Shown here: piece after piece, positions 45,389 through 54,179 of the stretch
How the letters are laid out: every line of letters starts with the position of its first letter
Numbering within the stretch: the first letter of the stretch is position 1
Translations under genes and position numbers: made by a program
Assembly (NCBI GenBank): GCA_964508765.1
Contig: CAZDVD010000001.1
Coordinates: 1 to 64,000, forward strand
Origin: JABMPR01 sp964508765
GTDB lineage: Bacteria; Fidelibacterota; UBA8477; JABMPR01
Length of the DNA: 64,000 nucleotides
Reading direction: 5' to 3'
Notes under the pieces: generated by a model
What the model was told of the DNA's origin: nothing
Databases searched by the model: none
Seen by the model: the letters and a program-made list of their open reading frames with translations, nothing else

Positions 45389-46222
45389 CTATAGAAATAC
45401 TTTGCAGAGTGTAAATATGCCCAGGATGGTCGTCAATACAGCAATCACTCGCTTCAGCATTGTCTCATTGATATGTTTCACAAACTCTGTGGAAAAAGGG
45501 ACTGAGAGCAAGGCCCCTGTAATAACTGGAATCATAAGCTCAGGTGCAAACTTTTGACCCTTTCCCAAAAATAGGATGACACCAACTAAACACGTAAAGC
45601 CCTCTGCAAAAGATGTTATCCCAACAGACGCTCTACTGTTAATCCCACTTAATATTTGACCACTTGTCATGAGAGGACCATACCCACCTCCGCTAAGCGC
45701 CTTGTTAAAGGATGCGATGAGGGCAAGCACACACATTTTCCAGGTTTTATAGACAAATGTTCGATTATTAAGAATCCAGATACTGATTCCTGCCAGAGTG
45801 ATTATTACGCCAATAAATAGTTTGAGAAGGACTGTGGGAACCTGTACGGCCACATTCACACCAATAATCACACCGATCATACTACCCAGAGCAAGCAGCC
45901 CTGCTGTTTTGGAATCACGAGAGTTTCGTGAAAAATCCACATTGCCTGAATCATGATGAAAATATGATGAAGCGAAACCACTCAGCAGTTCTGACAAGAG
46001 TATCGTGGGGATCAGCTGTAGTGGTTGATATCCGAATGCCAAAAGAATTGGTGTAAGAGTTGTACCATATCCCATGCCGAGTGAACTATCCATTAATTCG
46101 CAAGAAAAGCACAGAGCAATCAAACCGAGAGACCCCCAGGAAAAGGCCTCTCCCCGGATGACCGTGAAAGTCAAATATGCAACAACGATAAGTAGAAGCC
46201 AGAGAAGTTTTTTAGCACTCAT
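45389..46222 (-). CDS. TSUP (TauE/SafE-like) membrane permease
   Basis: 277 residues from ATG 46222, or 281 from GTG 46234; neither has a clear ribosome site. About eight membrane helices; the family's half-repeats show as CELMDSSLGMGYGTTLTPILL and KALSGGGYGPLMTSGQIL, both with the glycine-rich turns of sulfite/sulfonate exporters. TSUP proteins move small sulfur-containing or organic anions. Its place behind the Mrp/NifX genes fits a sulfur link, perhaps export of sulfite or import of a sulfur source for iron-sulfur assembly. A hairpin (arms GTCGTCT/AGACGAC, 46313-46337) separates it from the NifX-fold gene. Confidence 0.8.
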   Translation of the reverse strand: MSAKKLLWLLLIVVAYLTFTVIRGEAFSWGSLGLIALCFSCELMDSSLGMGYGTTLTPILLAFGYQPLQLIPTILLSELLSGFASSYFHHDSGNVDFSRNSRDSKTAGLLALGSMIGVIIGVNVAVQVPTVLLKLFIGVIITLAGISIWILNNRTFVYKTWKMCVLALIASFNKALSGGGYGPLMTSGQILSGINSRASVGITSFAEGFTCLVGVILFLGKGQKFAPELMIPVITGALLSVPFSTEFVKHINETMLKRVIAVLTTILGIFTLCKVFL

Positions 46223-46348
46223 TTTTGCTTTCACTCAACAACACAACTAAGTCGGTCATAGGACTGACCTAGCTGCATAAGAACGGGCATGACTCCATTT
46301 AATATGTCTTTTGTCGTCTTGAAGGTCATGAGACGACCCTTCTTATTA

Positions 46349-46702
46349 CTATGACATTGATTTGCTAGAACTACTTAGGGTTCCATTTTTATAAGCGTCC
46401 AATGCCTCTTTCACGGTTAACTCGCTGGCACCAATGTAGATTTGTATAGCGCTTGTGTTGAGCACTTCTGCGGCATTCTTCCCTGGACCATTTCCCGTGA
46501 TCAACACATCTGGATTAAGGTCTAATATTTTTTTGACTGTCAGGGGACCAGCTCCATGGGACTGTTCAGTTATATCAGCATTTGAATGGGCCGAAAGTTC
46601 ATTTTTTGTCTCATCATAAATCAGTATAAATACAGTCCGTCCTAAACGAGGGTCAATCTCAGAATCCCAGGTTTCTCCTTTAGCGGTAAATGCAATTTTC
46701 AT
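46349..46702 (-). CDS. NifX/NifB-fold (dinitrogenase iron-molybdenum cofactor) protein
   Basis: 117 residues from ATG 46702 with GAGGGA upstream. The fold is that of the NifX/NafY and NifB C-terminal domain: MKIAFTAKGETWDSEIDPRLG, YDETKNELSAHSN, AGPLTVKKILDLNPDVLITG. Such small proteins bind iron-sulfur or molybdenum-iron clusters. There are no nitrogenase genes here, so it belongs to the large group accompanying Mrp-type ATPases. It is 11 bases after the Mrp/ferredoxin gene. Confidence 0.8.
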   Translation of the reverse strand: MKIAFTAKGETWDSEIDPRLGRTVFILIYDETKNELSAHSNADITEQSHGAGPLTVKKILDLNPDVLITGNGPGKNAAEVLNTSAIQIYIGASELTVKEALDAYKNGTLSSSSKSMS

Positions 46703-46713
46703 ATCTATTTCCC

Positions 46714-47592
46714 TCAAACTTTTGCGAATTGTTTAATTTTTTTCCAACTTTCAACCAAAATTTGACTCACCGAGCTATTCTCATATTCCACGAGGGTCTT
46801 TCCCTCCAGCATGGCGGCAGTAAATCCTTCATCATAAGGGATATTGGCGATATGCTCAATTCCAGCATCTTCCATAAAGGCCTCGAGCTCCAGAACACGC
46901 TGTGGATTGAGATCATATTTATTGATAATACAACCACTGGGTATTGAAAAGCCCTGCACAAGTTCACTGACTCGTTTTAGATCATGTATCCCTGAGACGC
47001 TGGGTTCGGTAACAAATACCACATAATCCGCTCCACTAAGGGTCGAAGTCACAGCACAACCAATCCCAGGTGACCCATCGATCAATATTATCTCCTTGCC
47101 CTCTGCTTTGGCAATGCGCCGGGCCTCATTTTTCACTTGAGCTACAAGGCGACCTGAATTCTCCGCCCCAACACCCATTTTTGCGTGAACCATGGTACTC
47201 CCAACTTTTGAATTAGAGGAATACCATTGTCCTACTTTTTGCGTCTCCATGTGAATGGCTGCTGTTGGACATACCCGTTGACAGTAACCACAGCCCTCAC
47301 AGTTCATTTCTTCAATTCGAAAGATACCGTTCTCCTTCTGTACCCCATCAAATTGGCAAACATCCAAACATGCTCCACAATTGATACACTTCTCCTGATC
47401 AAGGATGGCCAATTCACCACTATAGTAATCCTCAGAATTTTGATAGTCAGGATCCAATAACATATGAAGATCTGCGGCATCTACATCACAATCAGCGATA
47501 ACCAGATCTGCTTGACCCAGATAGGAGAACGACGCCATCACAGAGGTTTTACCCGTGCCTCCCTTTCCGGAAATAACGACTATTTCTTTCAT
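46714..47592 (-). CDS. Mrp/MinD-type ATPase with inserted ferredoxin domain
   Basis: 292 residues. Deviant Walker A ISGKGGTGKTS at the N-terminus, then an inserted two-cluster ferredoxin domain (about 65-115) with CINCGACLDVC and CEGCGYCQRVCP motifs, then the rest of the SIMIBI ATPase (IILIDGSPGIGCAV, YVVFVTEPSVSGIHDLKRV, CIINKYDLN). Proteins of this kind are thought to handle iron-sulfur clusters or electrons under ATP control. It overlaps the next Mrp/ferredoxin gene by four bases; the two form a tandem paralogous pair likely working as a heterodimer. Confidence 0.88.
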   Translation of the reverse strand: MKEIVVISGKGGTGKTSVMASFSYLGQADLVIADCDVDAADLHMLLDPDYQNSEDYYSGELAILDQEKCINCGACLDVCQFDGVQKENGIFRIEEMNCEGCGYCQRVCPTAAIHMETQKVGQWYSSNSKVGSTMVHAKMGVGAENSGRLVAQVKNEARRIAKAEGKEIILIDGSPGIGCAVTSTLSGADYVVFVTEPSVSGIHDLKRVSELVQGFSIPSGCIINKYDLNPQRVLELEAFMEDAGIEHIANIPYDEGFTAAMLEGKTLVEYENSSVSQILVESWKKIKQFAKV

Positions 47593-48452
47593 ACAGCACC
47601 TACCATATCATGCAGGGTGAGACGGCTTTCCAGAGCAAACAGCTGTTCCTTGAATTCAGGGATACTGGTGTAAATTAATTCTCCCCCTGAATACAGTTCA
47701 GCGATCCGTCTATCATTGGCTATCTTGGCCAGAACCGATATCCCTTCAAGCTGACAATAATCGATGACATCCTCATTACCCAGACCATATCGATTAACTA
47801 CCACCCCAAAAGCTTTGCCCATTTTTCGCATGACTTCTACTGCCAGTTTCAAATCATATAATCCAAAAGGAGTGGGCTCTGTAACCAGAATCACATAGTC
47901 CGCATCTTTGGTGGCCTCAATCACCGGACAAGATGTACCTGGTGGGGAATCATAGATTTTTATAAAATCATCATCAAAATTCTCATCAACATAGTGTTTT
48001 GTTTGAGCGATGAGTGGAACGGCTTGCTGTTCACCTATTTCCAGGCGACTCTCAACGAAATCCAGATCTTCTGTCTGGAATTGATTCAAGATTCCAATTT
48101 TCCTGGGTTTTAGGGGTAAGGCGGATTCTGGACATAAATCTGAGCAGGCTCGACAACTATGACACAATTCAGGGAACACCATAATCTGAGAACCGACTTG
48201 AACAATTGCATTAAAATTGCAAATATCCTGACACTGACCGCACAAGGAGCATGCACCTGTCCATTGAGGTATCTCTTTATATACATCCTGCTGGTGAGTT
48301 TGGTCACCATCGATAAAGAGTCGTGAATTGGGTTCCTCTACGTCAAGATCAACCAGAACGACGTCACGAGACTCTGCCAGATGGCTCGCCAGGCTGGTTG
48401 CCAGGGTTGTCTTGCCTGTCCCCCCCTTTCCACTGGCTATAGCTATTTTCAT
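47589..48452 (-). CDS. Mrp/MinD-type ATPase with inserted ferredoxin domain (paralogue)
   Basis: 287 residues from ATG 48452; a GTG three codons upstream is possible. Walker A ASGKGGTGKTTL, inserted ferredoxin domain with CSLCGQCQDIC and CHSCRACSDLCP (two 4Fe-4S sites), then FIKIYDSPPGTSCPVIEATK, YVILVTEPTPFGLYDLKLAV and VVNRYGLG. Together with the downstream paralogue it forms an obligate-looking pair that recurs in anaerobes beside NifX-fold proteins. Its start lies 12 bases after the first NifX-fold gene. Confidence 0.88.
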   Translation of the reverse strand: MKIAIASGKGGTGKTTLATSLASHLAESRDVVLVDLDVEEPNSRLFIDGDQTHQQDVYKEIPQWTGACSLCGQCQDICNFNAIVQVGSQIMVFPELCHSCRACSDLCPESALPLKPRKIGILNQFQTEDLDFVESRLEIGEQQAVPLIAQTKHYVDENFDDDFIKIYDSPPGTSCPVIEATKDADYVILVTEPTPFGLYDLKLAVEVMRKMGKAFGVVVNRYGLGNEDVIDYCQLEGISVLAKIANDRRIAELYSGGELIYTSIPEFKEQLFALESRLTLHDMVGAV

Positions 48453-48464
48453 CGCACCCACACT

Positions 48465-48803
48465 TTACTGGTCACAGAGATTGGCCCCACTATTCAATTG
48501 GCCAGACAAATACTTGTTAACCAGCTCCGGAGGGGTCAGCGAGGTAGCACCAATGCAAATACCAATACCCTGCTCTGCGAAGAGTTGTTGTGCTTTGACA
48601 CCCAGACCTCCACAAATCACTATATCAACACCTTGATCCTTTAAAAACTGGGGATAAACACCAGGCTCATGGACAGGAGGTGTGAGGACTTTTTCTTGAA
48701 CAATACGACCATCTTCAGTTTCAACAATGGAAAAATTTTCACAACGACCAAAATGTTCGCACACAACGCCCCCTGCGGTGGGTACGGCAAATAATTTCTT
48801 CAT
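48465..48803 (-). CDS. NifX/NifB-fold protein (paralogue)
   Basis: 112 residues. Typical core: MKKLFAVPTAGGVVCEHFGRCENFSIVE, then FLKDQGVDIVICGGLGVKAQ and GATSLTPPELVNKYLSG, that is, the H-F-G-x-(C/A) and G-G-(L/I)-G motifs of the family, with cysteines able to bind a cluster. AAGGAG precedes the ATG. It is paired with the other NifX-fold gene around the two Mrp/ferredoxin genes. This one keeps the HFGRC motif, while the downstream copy has DPRLG, so the two probably differ in cluster binding. Confidence 0.85.
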   Translation of the reverse strand: MKKLFAVPTAGGVVCEHFGRCENFSIVETEDGRIVQEKVLTPPVHEPGVYPQFLKDQGVDIVICGGLGVKAQQLFAEQGIGICIGATSLTPPELVNKYLSGQLNSGANLCDQ

Positions 48804-48885
48804 ATACGGACTCCTTTCAGGGCGAATATGCCCTTTTATTCAATAGCAGTTTGTAGCCTTTCGTTACTGTATCAGCAGAAAATGA

Positions 48886-49149
48886 CTACTTATTATCTTT
48901 TGCAGCTTTATCCCTTACCAGTTCTTCTCTCACCATGGGATGCCCGCATTTCGGACAGGCCAGTGTGGTACATTTGGTTCCAGTCACATGGGGTTCTTTG
49001 GCCCCACATTTAACGCAGACACAAAAACCTCCAGGTCCAAATGACCCACCCTGATTTCTTCCTCGACCACCTTGGCTGGGACGCGAATTGCGGCCAACGC
49101 CTTGTTGTCTTTCTTGTCCACCTTGTCTTTGTTCTCTCAGTCGATCCAT
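48886..49149 (-). CDS. small zinc-ribbon protein with Gly/Arg/Gln-rich N-terminus
   Basis: 87 residues. The first 40 are low-complexity (rich in G, R, Q), the rest has FCVCVKCGAKEPH and TLACPKCGHPM, a two-CxxC metal-binding ribbon. GGAGAAAAT stands before the ATG. Similar small proteins with this shape are found among Mrp/NifX gene sets in anaerobes; they may bind zinc or a cluster. It sits 38 bases after the ZIP transporter gene. Confidence 0.7.
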   Translation of the reverse strand: MDRLREQRQGGQERQQGVGRNSRPSQGGRGRNQGGSFGPGGFCVCVKCGAKEPHVTGTKCTTLACPKCGHPMVREELVRDKAAKDNK

Positions 49150-49187
49150 ATTTTCTCCTTTTTTGCTCGAGCAGGAACTAATCTCAT

Positions 49188-49943
49188 TCAGCTTCCCTGA
49201 ATTGAGCTAAAAAACATTTTAATCATCCACATCAAACACAATCCGAGGATAAACATGCCCGTCTTGATGAGATTGTCCGATGTATGCTTCTGTTTATTGA
49301 CCTCTGGAATCAAATCCGTTGCGCCAACATAGATGAAGTTCCCTGCCGCAAATGGAATCAGAAAATCAATATTTACCCTAAAAGAAACCAGGTATGCTAC
49401 TATTCCACCGAGGAGATAGGTAAGCGCAGAGAGGGTGTTAAAAAGCAGTGCTTTCTTCTTACTCCATCCTCCATGGATCAACACACCATAGTCACCCAGT
49501 TTCTGTGGAATTTCATGAGCAACAGCTGCCAGCCAGGCAATTTGTCCGAGGCGAACATCCATAAGGAATATTCCAGCTATGGCGATGCCTCCGATAAAAT
49601 TATGGAGACCATCACCAATAAGGATGAGATAACTTAGAGGTTGTTTACACCCACCGTAGGTCTCATGGCAATGATGCCAGTGCAAGACCTGTTCTAATAT
49701 CATAAATGATGTAAAGCCTAGAAGCACCCACATAAAGACAATATGAGTATTGACCATATCCTCCAGACTGGCTGGAATCATATGAAAAAAGGCTCCCCCT
49801 AAGAGAGAGCCAGCGGACAAAGCTACCAGCGGTAAGATGATCTTGTGCAAAGTTGACTCTTTGAGCACAAAAGTCACACTGCCAACCAGGGCAATGAGAC
49901 TCATCAATACGCCCGTAATTAATATCCATGCGAGTGCGTTCAT
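49188..49943 (-). CDS. ZIP-family divalent metal transporter
   Basis: 251 residues with about eight membrane helices. The conserved helices IV and V show as IGDGLHNFIGGIAIAG and WLAAVAHEIPQKLGDYGVL, carrying the H-N and H-E metal site. A cytoplasmic loop has HWHHCHETYGGC, likely a metal sensor or binding stretch. It moves zinc, iron or manganese. The neighbouring iron-sulfur genes favour iron or zinc supply. GGGAAAAG precedes the ATG. Confidence 0.85.
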   Translation of the reverse strand: MNALAWILITGVLMSLIALVGSVTFVLKESTLHKIILPLVALSAGSLLGGAFFHMIPASLEDMVNTHIVFMWVLLGFTSFMILEQVLHWHHCHETYGGCKQPLSYLILIGDGLHNFIGGIAIAGIFLMDVRLGQIAWLAAVAHEIPQKLGDYGVLIHGGWSKKKALLFNTLSALTYLLGGIVAYLVSFRVNIDFLIPFAAGNFIYVGATDLIPEVNKQKHTSDNLIKTGMFILGLCLMWMIKMFFSSIQGS

Positions 49944-50071
49944 AGCTTTTCCCTAGCTACGCTCTCGAATCAGGTCCTGTCGACCCGCGTACACCTGTAA
50001 TCCTGACAAGAAACGGGTGACGGGGCCAACAAAACCTGTGGGGGCACTATGAGCATGGTCACTCACTAGCA

Positions 50072-51175
50072 TTATATACTCGACTTACAGATCCTGAATC
50101 CAATATTTCCACAGCCAGAGCAGATGTCATGGGTCGTTATTGACCTGATTTGACAACTTTCTGCGTGACTACTCCAGGATCCTCCCTTGATGATTCGATT
50201 GCACGAGGGGCAATAAACATGAAACTCTTCTCGATTAGAATCTGAATACTTCCTTACGTCAGATTCCAAACACCACTCCCAGACGTTTCCACTCATATCA
50301 TAGATACCCAGACTATTCGGTTTAAAACTACCTATAGATGTCGTCGTATGGCGTTTGCGATAAGGTGAGGAACAATCAAGGGACACTTCAGTGTTATTGA
50401 AATTCATTTCATTGTCTTTAGCAACATTCTTCCCATTGCCATAGACCACCTCCCGACCCCTTTCGGAAGCAGCATATTCCCATTCCGCAGAAGTGGGTAG
50501 ACGTCCTCCGGCCCATGTGCAGTAAGCTTGAGCCCCATGCCATGAAACTTCAATAACCGGATGTTTCTCATAGCCAGATTTGCATTCATAAACGCCATTT
50601 CTGTACTCTACTCTGCAATACTTATCGAAGAGATCGATCAGAAAACTGCTTTCCTCGGGATTGAGTTTACAGGCATTCAAAAAATCGCAGAACTGCAAAT
50701 TGGTGATCTCATGTTTCCCAATCTCAAAATCTGGAATATCAATCATCCGCATAGACTTTCCATCCTCAGAACAGCAATTCAGATATTTACCACCCCTCAC
50801 ATGTATCCACTCCGACTCAGGGTAAGGTTCAACCGTTTTATCAGATACGAGTGCATCTACAGGATTATTAAAAACGATGGAGGCGACGTCTGAGCCATTG
50901 ATGGTGATATGGCTGGTTATCCTGGATACAGAGTTTTCAAAATATACTGGATATGTTCCAGGAGGCAGTCCTCCCACCTTAATAATCCAGGGTTCAGGAG
51001 AAACCATAATTTGTAGCTCGGTTCCTTCTCGGACTTGAATGGTATCACTGGCTGATGCATCACTCGATTTGTCTTTGTTCTTTGCATTTGACAAAGATCC
51101 AATAATCATGAGCGAGGCTAGCAGGTAAAACAAAACTCTCGGTATTTTATTGATCATTCTAAACTCTGTATCCAT
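50072..51175 (-). CDS. SUMF1/FGE-domain secreted protein lacking the first catalytic cysteine
   Basis: 367 residues from ATG 51175 (AAGGGGAA upstream). A signal or anchor segment (VLFYLLASLMIIGSL), a PEGA-like beta domain (about 50-120), then the SUMF1/formylglycine-generating-enzyme fold (about 130-365): FEIGKHEITNLQFCDFLNAC, HPVIEVSWHGAQAYCTWAGG, RLPTSAEWEYAA, SGNVWEWCLE, IIKGGSWSSHAESCQIRS and GFRIC. True FGE has Cys in the GGSxxC position; here it is Ser, so sulfatase activation is unlikely even though the later Cys is kept. It is probably a sugar or ligand-binding SUMF1-like protein. No sulfatase gene is near. Confidence 0.75.
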   Translation of the reverse strand: MDTEFRMINKIPRVLFYLLASLMIIGSLSNAKNKDKSSDASASDTIQVREGTELQIMVSPEPWIIKVGGLPPGTYPVYFENSVSRITSHITINGSDVASIVFNNPVDALVSDKTVEPYPESEWIHVRGGKYLNCCSEDGKSMRMIDIPDFEIGKHEITNLQFCDFLNACKLNPEESSFLIDLFDKYCRVEYRNGVYECKSGYEKHPVIEVSWHGAQAYCTWAGGRLPTSAEWEYAASERGREVVYGNGKNVAKDNEMNFNNTEVSLDCSSPYRKRHTTTSIGSFKPNSLGIYDMSGNVWEWCLESDVRKYSDSNREEFHVYCPSCNRIIKGGSWSSHAESCQIRSITTHDICSGCGNIGFRICKSSI

Positions 51176-51214
51176 AGCATTTCCCCTTTCAATCATTTTT
51201 AATTTGTGGTCTTT

Positions 51215-52570
51215 CTAGGTAACATCTGCCTGATACCATTTCCCAATGGCATCAACAGTAGCGGTTATTACCGGGTAGGCAATTGGTGATGCTGTCAGAA
51301 GTGGATGTGTTCCTATTTGCATGGTATCGATATCCATATCCGTCATTTTATTGAGGATCATTACCGACAACATGTTCACCAGCTCGCCAACAGAATCACC
51401 GCCATGCATTTCTGCACCGAGAAGCACATGAGAATATCTGGCAAAAATAAGCTTAAGGTGTAGTGGGGATGCGCCTGGGACCATTCCAGGATGGCGATCA
51501 ACGGTAATCGCTTCTCCCACAGCGTATTCCAGATTCATTTCCTTAGCTTTCAGCTCAGTCAATCCGCTGATGCCAAAAGCAGTATTGCCAATTTTTGTTG
51601 AGAACGAACCCAGAACTCCGCGATACTTGCGAATGACTTTGATCTCGAAAAGGTTGGAACCTACCAATCGTCCTTCAGCCATGGCGGTTGAAGCAAGACG
51701 TATATCCGTCAATTCGCCTGTGAAAAAATCATGCTTGGCAGCTGCATCACCGATAACGAATACATCCTTCTCGGATGAGCGTAAATATTCATCCACTTTG
51801 ATCCCATATCTTGGATCATGCCTTAGCCCAAATATTTCCGCCAATTTGATATTCGGTTTGCAACCTACACAGGTCACAACGACGTCAGCTGGAATTTCTG
51901 TCCCATCATCTAGGACTACGCTCTCCACCTGACCATTACCTGCAAGAGATTTTACATAACGACCAAGTACAATGTTTGCGCCTCTCTCTTTCAGAATACT
52001 TTCAAGTTTATTAGCAAACTCAAAATCCATGGTTGCTGGCAAAAGTTGATTCTGAAGCTCTACAATGGTGACCTTCTTGTTGTGTTTGAGAAACTCATCA
52101 ACCAGTTCTACACCAATATATCCACCACCTATGATCACGATATCTGAGCTATCCAGCATTTTAGCCCTGAGTTTTTCTAGATATTTGACATCTTTCTGGA
52201 TGAGGAACGAGCCTTCTTTGTCAATGCCTTCGATGGGTGGTGAGGATGGGATTGAGCCAGTTGCCAATACCAACTTTGAGTAAGTGATCTCTTCACCGCT
52301 TTTCAGGTGCAACGTATTGGCTTTTCGACCGATGACTTCATCAATGATAAGCTCGGCTCCGGCTTTTTGTGTCACAAGACCATCGGGCAGAGTGTTACTT
52401 AATACATCTGGTAGGGTTGCTTGTGTGTAAGGGATACCACAGGGAATAAGTGCGATCTCCTCTTTCCGGATCAGTGCGATGCTTTTAGCTGGGTAGGTGT
52501 TATGGGCAGAGATTGCTGCGCTTACCCCGGCGGGACCACCTCCTATAATAACAACATCAAAATACTTCAT
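51215..52570 (-). CDS. CoA-disulfide reductase / NADH oxidase-like flavoprotein
   Basis: 451 residues. FAD site VVIIGGGPAGVSAA at the N-terminus, redox cysteine Cys44 in LIPCGIPY (the single-cysteine form used by CoA-disulfide reductase, NADH oxidase and polysulfide/persulfide reductases), NAD site VIIGGGYIGVELVDEF, second FAD motif DVFVIGDAAA and a C-terminal dimerisation domain. No rhodanese domain is fused. It could reduce CoA disulfides, persulfides or oxygen. Near TSUP and Mrp genes, a role in sulfur redox seems likely. GGAGAATTAG leads into the ATG. Confidence 0.85.
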   Translation of the reverse strand: MKYFDVVIIGGGPAGVSAAISAHNTYPAKSIALIRKEEIALIPCGIPYTQATLPDVLSNTLPDGLVTQKAGAELIIDEVIGRKANTLHLKSGEEITYSKLVLATGSIPSSPPIEGIDKEGSFLIQKDVKYLEKLRAKMLDSSDIVIIGGGYIGVELVDEFLKHNKKVTIVELQNQLLPATMDFEFANKLESILKERGANIVLGRYVKSLAGNGQVESVVLDDGTEIPADVVVTCVGCKPNIKLAEIFGLRHDPRYGIKVDEYLRSSEKDVFVIGDAAAKHDFFTGELTDIRLASTAMAEGRLVGSNLFEIKVIRKYRGVLGSFSTKIGNTAFGISGLTELKAKEMNLEYAVGEAITVDRHPGMVPGASPLHLKLIFARYSHVLLGAEMHGGDSVGELVNMLSVMILNKMTDMDIDTMQIGTHPLLTASPIAYPVITATVDAIGKWYQADVT

Positions 52571-52643
52571 CTAATTCTCCAATTCATCTAAGTAAACTAT
52601 TTCATGAGGTGCTTGAATGACACGCCGCCACTTCCAGCAACCC

Positions 52644-53093
52644 TCATATTTCCTTGGTTTCATTTTTTTCCGTTTCGCGATGTCTATTCGCCAGATTCTC
52701 AGTATGAGGAGATCCACATTCCGGACATTCCTCCAGAGGAGCTTCCACACTCTGCTTACTTGATTCTCCACAGTCCTGACATTGATGAACAGTACCCCTG
52801 AATTCCACATTACCCCCTTCGATCTTGAGCACACAACCCTCGAGTAATACCTGAGAGAGTTTATGTCTGGCTTTATTTATCAATCGAGTAAACGTAGGTC
52901 TGGAGATATTCATTTTTTGAGAAGCTTCCAGGTGAGCCAATTGCCGATAATCAGCGAATCGAAGTGCCTCTAGCTCATCCAGGTTCATAATGATCTTTTT
53001 GGCAGTTCTCATCGATGCACCCACCGGTTTGAAAAGGTCTAGATGGGGGGGTTCTTTGACGATGCGTTTCCGGTAAGCGTTTCTCTCACCCAT
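52644..53093 (-). CDS. DUF134-family DNA-binding protein
   Basis: 149 residues. DUF134 core: RIVKEPPHLDLFKPVGA, then LDELEALRFADYRQLAHLEA and MNISRPTFTRLINKARHKLS, a helix-turn-helix of the sigma-70 region 4 type. The C-terminal extension has CQDCGE and CPECGSPH, a metal ribbon. Probably a metal- or redox-responsive regulator of this gene set, where DUF134 proteins often occur. AGGAGC six bases before the ATG; 61 bases after the Mrp gene. Confidence 0.85.
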   Translation of the reverse strand: MGERNAYRKRIVKEPPHLDLFKPVGASMRTAKKIIMNLDELEALRFADYRQLAHLEASQKMNISRPTFTRLINKARHKLSQVLLEGCVLKIEGGNVEFRGTVHQCQDCGESSKQSVEAPLEECPECGSPHTENLANRHRETEKNETKEI

Positions 53094-53154
53094 AGTTCGC
53101 TCCTGTAAATATTGAACATGCCAAATATTTATTTATTCTCACTTTATATTACCA

Positions 53155-54027
53155 TTATTCTTGTAACTCATGATCTTCCATGACCTCTATTTTTGGGGGG
53201 CATAATTCGGAAGGTGTATCTAGCATGATGGTTACCTTACGGGCAAAGTATTTGAATATGCGGCATATCGATTTTTCTGGACAAGCCAAGACGACGGGCA
53301 TGCCTTCATCCGCCAGAACCCTGATCCCGATATCCATGGGTAAACTTCCAATAAAGGTTATATCATGCTCCAGGGCCTGTCGATTTCCCCCACCCATCCC
53401 AAAAAGATCGATGAGTTTGTGACATTCAGGACAAATAAGTCCCGACATGTTTTCAACAAGTCCAATACGGGGGATATTCATGTGTTTAGCCATATTGATG
53501 GCTCGGGCAGAATCTAGAAGTGCCACTTCCTGGGGGGTCGTTACTATCAGAGCAAGATCAGGTTTGATATTCTCTACGACCGTGATGACTTCGTCGCCAG
53601 TCCCAGGTGGTAGATCCACAAGTAGATAGTCCAGATCGCCCCATTCAACATCTCGCATAAATTGCATGAGTAATTTGGAACGTCTCGGACCACGCCAGAT
53701 GACAGGTTGCGCTTCAGAAATCAAACTGGCTGTGGAAACCACCTTGACACCTTCATACAGATGAGGTTGGATACGTCCTTTGGAAACGGGTGTTCTGTCT
53801 TTTATCCCCAACATTTTGGGAACATTTGGTCCGGTGATATCCGCATCGAGAATAGCTGATTTGTAACCGAGCGCTTTTTGAGCAAAAGCAAGATTGACAC
53901 TAACGGTGGTCTTCCCCACACCACCTTTGCCACTAAACACAACGATACGATGTTTGATGTGTGACAGATTTTCGGTCAATAAATCATTGCTGATAGATTG
54001 AGGATTCTCAAGATGTTTTTCTATCAA
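53155..54027 (-). CDS. Mrp/NBP35-family iron-sulfur carrier ATPase
   Basis: 290 residues. Walker A VFSGKGGVGKTTVSVNLA, LDADITGPNVPKMLG, YLLVDLPPGTGDE, VTTPQEVALLDSARAI and the C-terminal CPECHKLIDLFG pair of cysteines that bridges a 4Fe-4S cluster between two subunits. It stores or delivers clusters to target apoproteins. The start is TTG 54027 with GGGGGTG upstream; no in-frame ATG fits. It is the first gene of a ten-gene minus-strand run and lies 153 bases from a CRP/FNR-type palindrome. Confidence 0.9.
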   Translation of the reverse strand: MIEKHLENPQSISNDLLTENLSHIKHRIVVFSGKGGVGKTTVSVNLAFAQKALGYKSAILDADITGPNVPKMLGIKDRTPVSKGRIQPHLYEGVKVVSTASLISEAQPVIWRGPRRSKLLMQFMRDVEWGDLDYLLVDLPPGTGDEVITVVENIKPDLALIVTTPQEVALLDSARAINMAKHMNIPRIGLVENMSGLICPECHKLIDLFGMGGGNRQALEHDITFIGSLPMDIGIRVLADEGMPVVLACPEKSICRIFKYFARKVTIMLDTPSELCPPKIEVMEDHELQE

Positions 54028-54130
54028 TCTACACCCCCGTTTCTGGTACCAGTGTTCAGCGTGCGCGTATAAAACCTACAATTCATAGCATTTCTCAAAT
54101 GACCATAAGTGCAATTCACGTGCCCACTAT

Positions 54131-54148
54131 AATGAACATGAGTTCATT
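54131..54148. promoter_or_regulatory. palindrome upstream of Mrp operon
   Basis: AATGAAC, ATGA, GTTCATT: perfect 7-bp arms with a four-base spacer, 104 bases upstream of the Mrp start. A second operator beside the CRP/FNR-type site is likely; the DUF134 protein is one candidate binder. Confidence 0.5.
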
Positions 54149-54179
54149 TCAGAATTATTATTTGTTAATTGGCAGTTAT

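Noticed and set aside
46349..48803. Nitrogen fixation locus, from the NifX-fold proteins
   Set aside because: No nifHDK, nifB radical-SAM domain or nifEN; these small proteins commonly accompany Mrp-type ATPases without nitrogenase.
52571..52834. 87-codon minus-strand frame overlapping the DUF134 gene
   Set aside because: It is a shifted frame of the DUF134 C-terminal half and lacks its own start signal.
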